Source of the DNA: Clostridia bacterium
GTDB taxonomy: Bacteria > Bacillota > Clostridia > Christensenellales > Aristaeellaceae
NCBI GenBank assembly: GCA_017552615.1
Contig: JAFZPI010000042.1
Location: forward strand, 1-50,073
DNA length: 50,073 nt
Direction of reading: 5' to 3'
In this document: in pieces, positions 41,159 to 49,941 of the stretch
Position numbering within the stretch: position 1 is the first letter of the stretch
Layout of the letters: every line of letters starts with the position of its first letter
Notes under the pieces: model-generated
Told to the model about the DNA's origin: nothing
Seen by the model: only the letters and a program-made list of their open reading frames with translations
Databases searched by the model: none
Program-made: the position numbers and the translations under genes

Positions 41159-42778
41159 ATGGTCATCGTTCGGAGCCTGTCGAACGCCGTCAGTTTGCTG
41201 AGCGCGCCGCTTTCCAACGCATGGCAGGCCGCTGAACCATACCTTTTCGTCGCGTATCTTGCGACACTTCTGGCTATCGGCCTTTGGGTCTGGCGCCAGG
41301 AGGGACGCGGTGCCAGGGTGCTGGCTGCCGCAGTATTTGTCTTCCTGCTGGGCGAAGCGTATCGGCTGATTCCGCATATCATCTGGGCCATCGCTCCCAG
41401 GGCTCAGCAGCCCGATGCCCTCGGCACGGCCAGGCTTGTCTGTTACCTGACTACAGCAGGCTTCTTCCTGCTCCTGGAACTCTACCGCCAGCAGCGCGTC
41501 GGCAGGGCCGAGACCGCAAAAGGCCGCCGTATCGAAAACCTTATGTTTGTCCTTTTCGGGGTTGCCGCAGCCGTGTGTTTTGTGCGGTTCAACGAATGGA
41601 TGAGCGGCGAATCCCCCTGGTTCTGGCTACTTCTCCGCAATTTCCTGCTCGCGACTATGGGTGTGCTGACGATCTGCCTTTGGGCAAAAACCGCAAAGAA
41701 TGACCGGGCATTCCGCCATTTACCGCTGGCGCTGTGCCTCGTGATCCTGTTCTATCTCCCGGCGGTTTGCCTGGAGCCGCTGGTGCCGGAAATCACCGTT
41801 CTGATGATTCCCAGGACAATGGCAATGATCTGGGTGATGGTGATTCTCAGCAGGAGCGCCGTGATCCGGGGTACGGGCTATTCCTTCCGGACCTATATCA
41901 AGCGCTACTGGACCCTGTACATGCTGCTGGTCCTGCCGATCGCTTTCTTCGCAATCTTCCGCTACTTCCCGATGTCCTATATCTCCCTGGCCTTCAAGGT
42001 GGACAACACGTTGGTCCATCCGTGGACGCTGGAGCTGGCGGATAACGGCGGCATGCAGTGGTTCCTGCAAGCGTTCTCCAACCAGTCCTTCCGCAACGCG
42101 CTGGCCAATACGATCCTGCTGAACCTCCTGGACCTGGTCATCGGCATGCCGATGCCGATCATCATGGCCCTTCTGCTCAACGAATTGGCTTTCCCGAGAT
42201 ACAAGCGCCTTACCCAGACGGTGCTGTATCTGCCCCACTTCCTGAGCTGGGTCATCATCTCCACGATCGCCCTGCAGCTGTTTGCCGACAACAACGGCTG
42301 GATCAACCGCCTGCTCGGCACCACGATCCCCTTCCTGAGCCAGGAAAACCCCTGGCGCGCCATGTATATCTTCCTGGGCATCTGGAAAGAGTGCGGCTGG
42401 AACACGATCATCTATCTGGCCGCCCTGACGGGCATCAACGCGGAGCTGTACGAAGCAGCCGAAGTGGACGGTGCCGGCCGCTGGAAGAAGATCTGGCACG
42501 TGACCCTGCCGGGTATCCGGCCCACCATCATCGTCCTGCTGATCATGAACCTCGGACGGATCCTGGGTTCCGAATTCGACAGGCCGTTCACGCTGATGCG
42601 CGACATGCTGCAATCGAAAGTCCAGCCGATCTCCCTCTTTGTCTACTACAACGGCATCAAAGGAGACCAGCACTCCCTGAGCACCGCCGTGGGTCTCTTC
42701 CAGAGCGTTGTATGCGTCATCTTCCTGGTCGCGTCCAACACGCTCTCGAAGAAGTTCGGCGAGCGGGGAATCTGGTGA
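41159..42778 (+). CDS. LplB-type sugar ABC permease with N-terminal membrane fusion
   Basis: 539 residues, nearly double the usual 300. The C-terminal part from about residue 245 (TYIKRYWTLYMLLVLPIAFF) is an LplB/YteP-type permease; the EAA loop that contacts the ATPase is EAAEVDGAGRWKKIWHVTLP. The N-terminal part (about 1-235) has some seven hydrophobic segments, with FLLGEAYRLIPHIIWAIAP in the second, and is not a known ABC domain. One unbroken frame with GGGAGG before the ATG supports a true fusion. It imports oligosaccharides together with the next permease and binding protein. Confidence 0.88.
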   Translation: MVIVRSLSNAVSLLSAPLSNAWQAAEPYLFVAYLATLLAIGLWVWRQEGRGARVLAAAVFVFLLGEAYRLIPHIIWAIAPRAQQPDALGTARLVCYLTTAGFFLLLELYRQQRVGRAETAKGRRIENLMFVLFGVAAAVCFVRFNEWMSGESPWFWLLLRNFLLATMGVLTICLWAKTAKNDRAFRHLPLALCLVILFYLPAVCLEPLVPEITVLMIPRTMAMIWVMVILSRSAVIRGTGYSFRTYIKRYWTLYMLLVLPIAFFAIFRYFPMSYISLAFKVDNTLVHPWTLELADNGGMQWFLQAFSNQSFRNALANTILLNLLDLVIGMPMPIIMALLLNELAFPRYKRLTQTVLYLPHFLSWVIISTIALQLFADNNGWINRLLGTTIPFLSQENPWRAMYIFLGIWKECGWNTIIYLAALTGINAELYEAAEVDGAGRWKKIWHVTLPGIRPTIIVLLIMNLGRILGSEFDRPFTLMRDMLQSKVQPISLFVYYNGIKGDQHSLSTAVGLFQSVVCVIFLVASNTLSKKFGERGIW

Positions 42779-42791
42779 GGAGGTGTCCGAC

Positions 42792-43724
42792 ATGAGCATT
42801 ATGAAGGAAGCGCCCCTTCCCGTCGGCCGAAAAATACGCGACGGCATGATCAAATCGACGAGCACAAAAATCGGCGACTGGATCATTGCGATCATCTGTT
42901 TCATCCTGATGCTGATCTGCATCATCCCGATGATCTACGTGCTGGCCAACAGCCTGTCTTCACCGGAAGCGCTGGTCTACAACCGTGTGTTCCTCTGGCC
43001 GGAAGGCTGGAACATCGACGCCTACAAGACCGTGCTGACCGGAGAAAAATACCTGTGGTCGCTCGGCTGGACTGCCATTCTGACCGTGATCTGCACTCTT
43101 CTTTCCATCACGCTGACCATCTGTGCTTCCTACCCGCTGATCTATACAAACCTGAAGGGCGGAAAAGCCATCAGCCTGTTCATGATCTTCACCATGTACT
43201 TCAGTGCCGGCACCATTCCGGGCTACCTGGTCCTGAAAGGCCTGAACATGCTCGATACCCCCTATGCCCTGATCCTGCCAAACTGTATCAGCGTGTTCAA
43301 TGTCATCATCATGCGATCCTTCTTCTTCGGCGTGCCAGACAGCCTGCGGGAAGCCGCCGAGATCGACGGCGCGGGCCCTATCCGCGTCCTTCTGAAAGTC
43401 TATCTCCCGCTCAGCCTCCCGGTCATCGCTACCCTGAGCCTGTTCTACGCGGTGGGCCGCTGGAACGGCTTCTCCGACGCCCAGCTGTATCTGTCGGACA
43501 AAGGGAAACAATACTATCCCATCCAGAAACTCCTGTACGACCTGATCCAGAACTCGACCAACACGTCGGAAAACCTGTCCGCCGGCGATTACAACGAAAA
43601 CGGCGTTTCCCAGACCGTCCAGATGGCCACCGTTATGTTCGCCACCGTGCCGATCCTGCTGGTCTATCCCTGGCTGCAGCGCTACTTCGTCGCAGGCGTC
43701 ACCATCGGCGCCGTCAAAGGCTGA
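42792..43724 (+). CDS. YtcP-type sugar ABC permease
   Basis: 310 residues from ATG at 42792 with GAGGAGG upstream. Six membrane segments; the EAA loop is EAAEIDGAGPIRVLLKVYLP. The C-terminus LQRYFVAGVTIGAVKG is typical of this permease group (LplC/YtcP). Pairs with the preceding permease, 13 nt away. Confidence 0.95.
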   Translation: MSIMKEAPLPVGRKIRDGMIKSTSTKIGDWIIAIICFILMLICIIPMIYVLANSLSSPEALVYNRVFLWPEGWNIDAYKTVLTGEKYLWSLGWTAILTVICTLLSITLTICASYPLIYTNLKGGKAISLFMIFTMYFSAGTIPGYLVLKGLNMLDTPYALILPNCISVFNVIIMRSFFFGVPDSLREAAEIDGAGPIRVLLKVYLPLSLPVIATLSLFYAVGRWNGFSDAQLYLSDKGKQYYPIQKLLYDLIQNSTNTSENLSAGDYNENGVSQTVQMATVMFATVPILLVYPWLQRYFVAGVTIGAVKG

Positions 43725-43770
43725 TCCCTTGGGGTGTACGCACCCTGAAAATAAAAAGGAGGAAAGACCC

Positions 43771-45411
43771 ATGAAACGTATCCTGACCCTGGTACTGTCC
43801 CTGGCTCTGCTGGCAACCCTGTTCGCCACCGTCGCGTTCGCGGACGTGGAAGACGCAGGCTTTGTGGACGGCAAGTTCACCGAGACCCGCCACATCACGG
43901 TTGAAATCTACAACCGCAACAATGACGGCGGTACCGATCCGACCGACAACGTGTGGACCAACTACATCAAGGAACAGATGCTTGAGCGCTACAACGTGGC
44001 CGTTGAATTCGTCTCTGTCGGCCGCTGGACCGAGACCGACGACATCAGCAACCTGTTGGCCGCCGGCAGCGCCCCGGACATTTGCTACACCTACGGTGCC
44101 AACACGATCATCACCTATGCGAACATGATCGATGCCGAAGGCAACCCCGGCGTCATCGACCTTGCGCCCTATCTGGAGACCTACAAGGACCAGCTGGGCG
44201 ACCTGATCGCGCTTCTGGGCGAAGAGAACCTCTACTATGACCAGGATCCCGCCACCGGCTCCGTCTGGATGATCGAAGGCCGCCGCGCGGACGTCTCCCG
44301 TATCACCACCTTCATCCGCAAGGACTGGCTGGACGCCCTGAACCTCGAAGAGCCCACCACCCTCGAAGAATTCCATGACTGCCTGGTTGCCTTCCGCGAC
44401 AACGCAGAGACTCTCCTGGGCGCCGACGCTGCCCAGATGATCCCCTACACCACCTCCACCGATATCGGCTGGCGCAACGACCTGCTGAGCGTGAGCTTCG
44501 TGCCGGACGACGTGGACGATGAGACCCTGTTCGTCTTCGGTTATGACGATCGTCACCTGCTCTATCCCGGCTACAAGGAAGGCATCCGTGTGCTGAACCA
44601 GTGGTACAACGAAGGTCTGATCTGGAAGGACTTCGGCCTGTACAACGACAGCACCGTTGAGGACAACAACATGAAGGCCGGCTTCGTGGGCGCCTTTATG
44701 CACAACTGGGACTATCCTTTCCGCAACGGCAATGACTCCATCAACGCCAACCTGGCCCGCAACGTGGGCGAGAACGCCATGTTTGTGCCGGTCGACTGCT
44801 TCCCGAACGACACCGGCGTGACCCGCAAGTTCATGGGTGCTGCTGTGGGCAGCGACCGCAAGATCTTCTTCCCGTCCACCAACAAGGAGCCCCTCGCCTC
44901 CCTGCTCTATGTGAACTTCATCTCCAGCGCCGACACCATCTACTATCTGCAGACCGGTCTGGAAGGCACCAACTACGTGAAGCATGACGACGGCGCCATC
45001 GAGATCCTGCCCGCCACCGGCGAATGGGTAAAGAATTCCGGCAACAACATCGACTACACCATGACCTGCAACGGCCTGTACCTCGGCGAGGCCACCGGCG
45101 CCAGCACGGCTCTGAGCTATCCCGGCATCCCCGCGGAAGTCGTCATCAAGGCCAACGAGTACGGCCAGAACAACGGCCGTTTCCCGAAGCACTACAACGT
45201 CGGCACCATCACGTCTGAGACCAAGTACGGCTCCGAACTGTCCAATCTCCGCGACGAGCTCCTCACCAACGCCGTGATGGCGGCTGTGGACCAGTTCGAC
45301 GAAGTGTATGACGGCTACATGGCCCAGTACCTGACCACCGGCGGCAACGAAATCATCAACGAGCGCATTGAGCTGCTCTACAGCGTGTACGGCATCGAAT
45401 ACGAAGAGTAA
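43771..45411 (+). CDS. Extracellular solute-binding protein, LplA/YtcQ type
   Basis: 546 residues from ATG at 43771 (AAGGAGG). The signal peptide MKRILTLVLSLALLATLFAT ends in AFA-D, a signal peptidase I site; there is no lipobox Cys, unlike most Gram-positive binding proteins. The mature part has the two-lobe pattern of family 1 oligosaccharide-binding proteins (AAGSAPDICYTYG, FIRKDWLDALNLEEPTTLEE). It captures an oligosaccharide for the two permeases upstream. Confidence 0.92.
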   Translation: MKRILTLVLSLALLATLFATVAFADVEDAGFVDGKFTETRHITVEIYNRNNDGGTDPTDNVWTNYIKEQMLERYNVAVEFVSVGRWTETDDISNLLAAGSAPDICYTYGANTIITYANMIDAEGNPGVIDLAPYLETYKDQLGDLIALLGEENLYYDQDPATGSVWMIEGRRADVSRITTFIRKDWLDALNLEEPTTLEEFHDCLVAFRDNAETLLGADAAQMIPYTTSTDIGWRNDLLSVSFVPDDVDDETLFVFGYDDRHLLYPGYKEGIRVLNQWYNEGLIWKDFGLYNDSTVEDNNMKAGFVGAFMHNWDYPFRNGNDSINANLARNVGENAMFVPVDCFPNDTGVTRKFMGAAVGSDRKIFFPSTNKEPLASLLYVNFISSADTIYYLQTGLEGTNYVKHDDGAIEILPATGEWVKNSGNNIDYTMTCNGLYLGEATGASTALSYPGIPAEVVIKANEYGQNNGRFPKHYNVGTITSETKYGSELSNLRDELLTNAVMAAVDQFDEVYDGYMAQYLTTGGNEIINERIELLYSVYGIEYEE

Positions 45412-45436
45412 TCGAACTTTCGGACAACAACCCGCG

Positions 45437-45468
45437 GAGGGCACCGGCTCCGGCCGGTGCCCTCTTTC
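45437..45468 (+). terminator. Terminator after the binding-protein gene
   Basis: Perfect 12-bp stem (45437-45448 with 45453-45464), TCCG loop, then TTTC. Strong stem but short T-run; the AraC gene 42 nt further may be read by leak-through. Confidence 0.75.
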
Positions 45469-45509
45469 AGAGAGAAGGCAGAAGAATACAGCGGAAGGGA
45501 AGTGACTCC

Positions 45510-46385
45510 GTGGAACGCGCGCAGACAGCCAACAAACCCATCCTGACCACCATGGCGAACGGTCGGAAATATGAGGCCAAGTATGCCTATGACGAGTGGA
45601 TGGACAATACGGAGTATCACTGCCACGATTTTTACGAGTTTTATATCCATGTCCACGGCGGGCAGTATTTCGGCCTGGATAACAATATGTACCTGCTCAA
45701 GCCAAACCAGATCTTCATCATCCCGCCGTTCTGCATGCACGGCCTTTCCGCCACCTCCGACATCTTGGATTACAGCCGCGGTTACCTGAACCTGGCGCCG
45801 GACATGCTCCGCACCCTGGGCTGCGGGCAGATCGACCTTGACTCCTTTTTCCGCTCCTACACGTCCCAGGGTCAGTATACCTTCCAGTTCCTGCCGCAGG
45901 ACGCCGAGGACTGCATCGACCTGATCCGTAAGCTGGACACGCCCCGGAAGAATGACGCGCTCGATGATTTCCACAAGAGCGGCTACCTCATCGAGATCCT
46001 CTACAAAATCTGTCAGGCCCTCAGGCAGGCCCATCCCATCACCAGCAACGTCCTCCCCAACAGCATTATTCAGGAGGTCCTGACTTATATCAACAGCAAT
46101 TACACCCAGCCGCTGAAGACGGAGCAGCTCGCCAAGCAGTTCGGCATCAGTGTCAGCTACCTCAGCCACGAGTTCCAGAAGTTTACCAACCGGAGCGTGT
46201 ACGATTACATCCTGTACCGCCGGGTCATGCTGGCGCGGCAAATGATGCTGACGGACCTGTCCCTGAACGCCATTGCCTACCAATGCGGCTTTAACGATTA
46301 TTCGAACTTTCTCCGGATGTTCCGCAAGCTGATGGGAGCTTCCCCCAGCCAGTTCCGCAAGCATGTTCAGCAACTCCACAGGTGA
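45510..46385 (+). CDS. AraC-family transcriptional regulator
   Basis: 291 residues from GTG at 45510 (GGAAGGGAAG upstream). The N-terminal cupin domain carries EYHCHDFYEFYIHVHGG and LLKPNQIFIIPPFCMHG; the C-terminal double HTH has TEQLAKQFGISVSYLSHEFQ and AIAYQCGFNDYSNFLRMFRK. It probably senses a sugar and activates the ABC operon and the esterase gene. No other regulator lies in this locus. Confidence 0.93.
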   Translation: MERAQTANKPILTTMANGRKYEAKYAYDEWMDNTEYHCHDFYEFYIHVHGGQYFGLDNNMYLLKPNQIFIIPPFCMHGLSATSDILDYSRGYLNLAPDMLRTLGCGQIDLDSFFRSYTSQGQYTFQFLPQDAEDCIDLIRKLDTPRKNDALDDFHKSGYLIEILYKICQALRQAHPITSNVLPNSIIQEVLTYINSNYTQPLKTEQLAKQFGISVSYLSHEFQKFTNRSVYDYILYRRVMLARQMMLTDLSLNAIAYQCGFNDYSNFLRMFRKLMGASPSQFRKHVQQLHR

Positions 46386-46400
46386 CCGGGAATATCACCG

Positions 46401-46428
46401 CGGCAAGAGATTGCCGTTTTTCTTTTTC
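46401..46428 (+). terminator. Terminator of the AraC gene
   Basis: CGGCAA-GAGA-TTGCCG hairpin (46401-46416) followed by TTTTTCTTTTTC, 15 nt after the AraC stop. Textbook intrinsic terminator. Confidence 0.88.
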
Positions 46429-46511
46429 AAAATCATTTATCGATCTGCCCGGAGTGCAGTTTTTACATACAAATGTGCTGAATTCGTATGGCGCGGAAGC
46501 GGGGTGTTCCG

Positions 46512-46517
46512 TATAAT
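46512..46517 (+). promoter_or_regulatory. Probable -10 box of the esterase gene
   Basis: Perfect TATAAT with no matching -35 at 16-18 nt, about 165 nt before the esterase ATG. A lone -10 fits control by an activator such as the neighbouring AraC protein. Between it and the gene no further structure was recognised. Confidence 0.4.
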
Positions 46518-46680
46518 TGTATCATCAAATAGTCCGGAAATTCACATCCGGTTTTGCCGTTCAATCAGGAAACTGTATAGCAACGAAAGAGAGGAGGTCA
46601 AACGGTCTTTGGGCATGGATGTGGACCGGGCTGAAGGAAGGCAGATGCCTGTGCGTTTATCTTTGGAAAGGAGTGTCGTC

Positions 46681-49632
46681 ATGAAACGGTTTTTGTGTCT
46701 CTTTCTTGCCGCAATCATGGTTCTTTCGATAGGAGGTGCTGCCATGGCCGAAAACACAGAGGCTCCGCGCGCCTATTTCCCATATCCCTCGGAATTGGAT
46801 ACCCTGCCTGAAAACACAAGCCTCCCGGATTTGTTTGAATTCTTTGACGCCTCTGCCGATCCCGACGGCAGCGGCCGGGTGGAGACCCCGGAGCAGTGGG
46901 AAGCACGCCGCAGCGAACTGAAGGATCTCCTGCAGTACTACCTGTACGGCAGCCGTCTGGATCCGCTCAAGAGCGACACCGTCGTGACCGGCGTGTTCGA
47001 GAATTATGCATATAACTGGGCTGAAGGCGTGATGACCAGCCCTCCCGGTTATTTCGGCTACGCATCCCTGCCCAACCTGCCGGAAGGCGCCGTCACCTAC
47101 ACGCCTCTGGACTTCAGCGCCTGGGGCATGGGGATGTTCTACTCGAACATTACCCCGGATGAGAACTTTGTGTATCACGGGGACGAGTTCGTCGTCACAG
47201 AAAGCCTGAAGAGCTGGACAGAGGGTGATACCTGGGAGGAGCACACGGATGCCGTCACCCGTGTAACCCTGCCCACTGTCACGGTGCAGATGACCATCCG
47301 CGACACGACTCCGGCGAACGCAGCCTATGTGTCTGAAGCCGCCAAGGAAGGCATCACCGTCACCTTCAACATCCGCTTCCCCCAGGAAGCCCCTGTGGTG
47401 GACGGACAGGTGCGCGACGCCCACAGCAGCAAGAGCGGCAAGGGCTATCCCGTGCTGGTCGGCACCGGCTCTATCTCGGAGGCGCAGATCGTCACCCTGA
47501 ACAACAACGGCTATGTCTTCATCGCCGCGGGTGACTCCGCCGACCCGGACAGCGGCCAGCTGAGCGCCTATGAGAAACTGTATCCGCCAACGGATCCGGT
47601 CGTGCATAACGACAACACGATCGTCAATGAGTATATGCTCGACAGCGGCGACCTGATGCACACCGGCTGGTTCATCAGCCGCGCGCTGGACGCGATCGAG
47701 AACTATATGCTGCTCAGCGACGAAGAGAAAGCGGCGCTGAATCCCAACGTCATCATTCCCGATATCGATGTGTATGCCTCCGCTGTCACCGGCTGCTCCC
47801 AGGGCGGCAAGCGCGCGATGGTGGCCGGTGTGTTCGATACCGGGGACAACGGCGACACGCGTTTTGACATCATCTGCCCCAGCGACCCCGGAGCCGGCGG
47901 CGCCACCGGATACCGCTACGCGACGGAAGGCCAGCTGTTCAGCTATGAGCCTCCGTACCAGGGCACCACGGTACACAATTATCCTTACGGCCTGAACGAA
48001 ACCACCCAGCGGGCCATCCAGAACACGGGCGAGGACCAGTGGTTCCTCGACCGCGCGCAGATCCTGACCGTGCGTCCCGACCTCGCGGACAACATGCCCA
48101 TCGATGCGCATTCCTTCATCGCCGCCTTTGCCACGGCAAAAGAGGACCGCTACTTCCTGGTGTGGACCGGCGAGGGCCAGGACGCCTGGTTGAACTCTCC
48201 CGCCACGGTGCTGAATACATGGGCCGCCCGTGAAGCCTTTGAATTCCTGGGCCAGGGGGACAACATCGCCGTGATCGTCCGCGACCAGGCCCACGCCAAT
48301 CAGGACCGCGACATTGCCGACCTGATCGGCCTGATGGATCACCTGTATTACGGCGCCGAGAAGATCGTGCGCAAATATCATGCAACCCTGACCAGCAACG
48401 GTCTGCTGGCAAACGACGGCAATGGCGCCATCATGCCGGACCAGGCGTTCGATTCCATCCGTGAGATGGAACGCAATCCCTACTACATTCCAAGCACCTA
48501 CCTGAACTGGAGCCGCCCCGACAAGCATGTGCTTTGGACGGCGTCCAATTCCGTGACCGAAGGCGTGCCCATGACCTTTGAATTCCACACCGATGCCCAG
48601 AAAGTCGAACTTCTCCTCACGGACGGCGAGACTGTCCTGGAAGCTGAAGCAGCGGACGGGATCGCGACCATTGACCTGTCTGCCGAGCAGGCGAAAGCTG
48701 GCCGTTACATGGCGACAGCCATCGGCGACAAGGATTCCAAGAGCATCGAGATCTGCGGATGGACCGTAAAGGACGCCCTGCGCCACGCGATCTCCGACAA
48801 CAGCGCCTTGGGCCACGACGCCGGCTCCGGCATCTGCTTCACCACGCCGCTTGTCAATTACAACAGCACCGAGGACCCGGTAAAGCTATACCTCAACGGG
48901 GAAGAAGTTCATGCCGACCTGTACGATTACGACAACAAGATCTATCTGGAAAACGGCGAAGTGATCCCGCAGAGCGGCTATCTGCAGCCCTACGGCGCGA
49001 CGCTGACCCTGTACGCGGGGACCATGGGCTACAATGTCCCCATGGGCGACACGGTGGTTTACTCCATGCGCAACGCAAAGATCGAAGCGCTGCAGGGTTA
49101 TATCCTCTCGCTGGACATCGAGCTGCAGAAGTATGAACCCTCTCCCGGCCGGATGCGTTTCAAGACCACCTACAACACAGTCAGCACGCAGACCCCTGTC
49201 TGGGAACCCGAACTGCGCCAGAACACGCCTCTCCTGGGCCTCCCCAAGGGCGAAGACCGTTGGCCGATTCTCGGCAACTGGGCTTGGGACTTCGACGAGA
49301 CAGGTAACCTCAAGCCGCTGGATGAAATCCGCCCGCTGACCACTCCCAAGCAGGAATCCGCCTACAAGGCTGAGATTACTCTGGCCGCTGCGGACACGAA
49401 CGGCTTTACAATCGCTTTCAGCGAACCGGTCAACCCGAATGATTTTGCCCTGGCTGTGAACACCGTGACCGGTTACACATACACTTGGGATGAAGGCAAC
49501 CAAACCGTCACCGTGACCTACGATTCGCCTGTAGCTCCCGGTACCGAGGTGTCTACGTTCGTGTTCCGCTCCGTGGACCTGAACGGCAACATGATCGGGG
49601 GACCTGTGGAACTGAAGGCAGTTGCGGAGTAA
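46681..49632 (+). CDS. Secreted CE15-like glucuronoyl esterase with Ig-like tail
   Basis: 983 residues from ATG at 46681 (GGAAAGGAG); longer in-frame readings upstream cross the regulatory gap. Signal peptide MKRFLCLFLAAIMVLSIGGA, cleavage at AMA-E. The catalytic part resembles CE15: Ser373 in VTGCSQGGK, PSDPGAGGATGYR where CE15 has PQESGSGG, NMPIDAHSFIAAFA, and His538 in RDQAHANQ. Two departures: GCSQ not GCSR, and Asp402 where the catalytic Glu is expected, after six extra residues. Residues 650-900 are unassigned beta-rich; the last 90 look like an Ig/SwmB-like domain. CE15 enzymes cut lignin-glucuronoxylan esters; the substrate here is inferred. Confidence 0.72.
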   Translation: MKRFLCLFLAAIMVLSIGGAAMAENTEAPRAYFPYPSELDTLPENTSLPDLFEFFDASADPDGSGRVETPEQWEARRSELKDLLQYYLYGSRLDPLKSDTVVTGVFENYAYNWAEGVMTSPPGYFGYASLPNLPEGAVTYTPLDFSAWGMGMFYSNITPDENFVYHGDEFVVTESLKSWTEGDTWEEHTDAVTRVTLPTVTVQMTIRDTTPANAAYVSEAAKEGITVTFNIRFPQEAPVVDGQVRDAHSSKSGKGYPVLVGTGSISEAQIVTLNNNGYVFIAAGDSADPDSGQLSAYEKLYPPTDPVVHNDNTIVNEYMLDSGDLMHTGWFISRALDAIENYMLLSDEEKAALNPNVIIPDIDVYASAVTGCSQGGKRAMVAGVFDTGDNGDTRFDIICPSDPGAGGATGYRYATEGQLFSYEPPYQGTTVHNYPYGLNETTQRAIQNTGEDQWFLDRAQILTVRPDLADNMPIDAHSFIAAFATAKEDRYFLVWTGEGQDAWLNSPATVLNTWAAREAFEFLGQGDNIAVIVRDQAHANQDRDIADLIGLMDHLYYGAEKIVRKYHATLTSNGLLANDGNGAIMPDQAFDSIREMERNPYYIPSTYLNWSRPDKHVLWTASNSVTEGVPMTFEFHTDAQKVELLLTDGETVLEAEAADGIATIDLSAEQAKAGRYMATAIGDKDSKSIEICGWTVKDALRHAISDNSALGHDAGSGICFTTPLVNYNSTEDPVKLYLNGEEVHADLYDYDNKIYLENGEVIPQSGYLQPYGATLTLYAGTMGYNVPMGDTVVYSMRNAKIEALQGYILSLDIELQKYEPSPGRMRFKTTYNTVSTQTPVWEPELRQNTPLLGLPKGEDRWPILGNWAWDFDETGNLKPLDEIRPLTTPKQESAYKAEITLAAADTNGFTIAFSEPVNPNDFALAVNTVTGYTYTWDEGNQTVTVTYDSPVAPGTEVSTFVFRSVDLNGNMIGGPVELKAVAE

Positions 49633-49670
49633 AACGGAACGATAATCTGAAAGCATAGTAAACTGACAAC

Positions 49671-49713
49671 AACCCTCTGCTTGTAGATTGATTCTATTGA
49701 GCAGAGGGTTTTC
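49671..49713 (+). terminator. Terminator of the esterase gene
   Basis: 11-bp stem AACCCTCTGCT/AGCAGAGGGTT (49671-49681 with 49700-49710), 18-nt loop, followed by TTTTC including the stem end. Confidence 0.85.
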
Positions 49714-49941
49714 AAATTGGGTTGCAAAACACGTATACGAAAGCAGGTAAGGAAGAGAACAGAATGTATAGTGGATGATTATTCAGCTTCGCCACTCAGT
49801 ATTCACATGACCAGCTCGAAATCTGTACCGATTTCCACGTCAAAAAAGCCTCGCGAAGCCAAAAACAAAGCGGATTCACGAGGGTCACGACTTCACCAAG
49901 ATTTGTTCCAAATCCGTATACACGCCTAATTTATACTAAAC
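49714..49941. other. Short AT-rich gap before the transposase fragment
   Basis: No gene recognised; the short open frames lack ribosome-binding sites. It may include the end of the insertion sequence whose transposase lies at the right edge, but the terminal repeat cannot be defined without the other end. Confidence 0.35.

Noticed and set aside
43714-45444. 576-codon minus-strand frame over the binding-protein gene
   Set aside because: Shadow of a clear solute-binding protein on the other strand.
46363-46680. 106-codon in-frame extension of the esterase upstream of 46681
   Set aside because: It would overlap the AraC gene and cross its terminator and the -10 box; the start at 46681 has a ribosome-binding site and begins a signal peptide.
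46657-48816. 719-codon minus-strand frame over the esterase gene
   Set aside because: Shadow frame; no start signals, and the plus strand encodes a signal peptide and esterase motifs.
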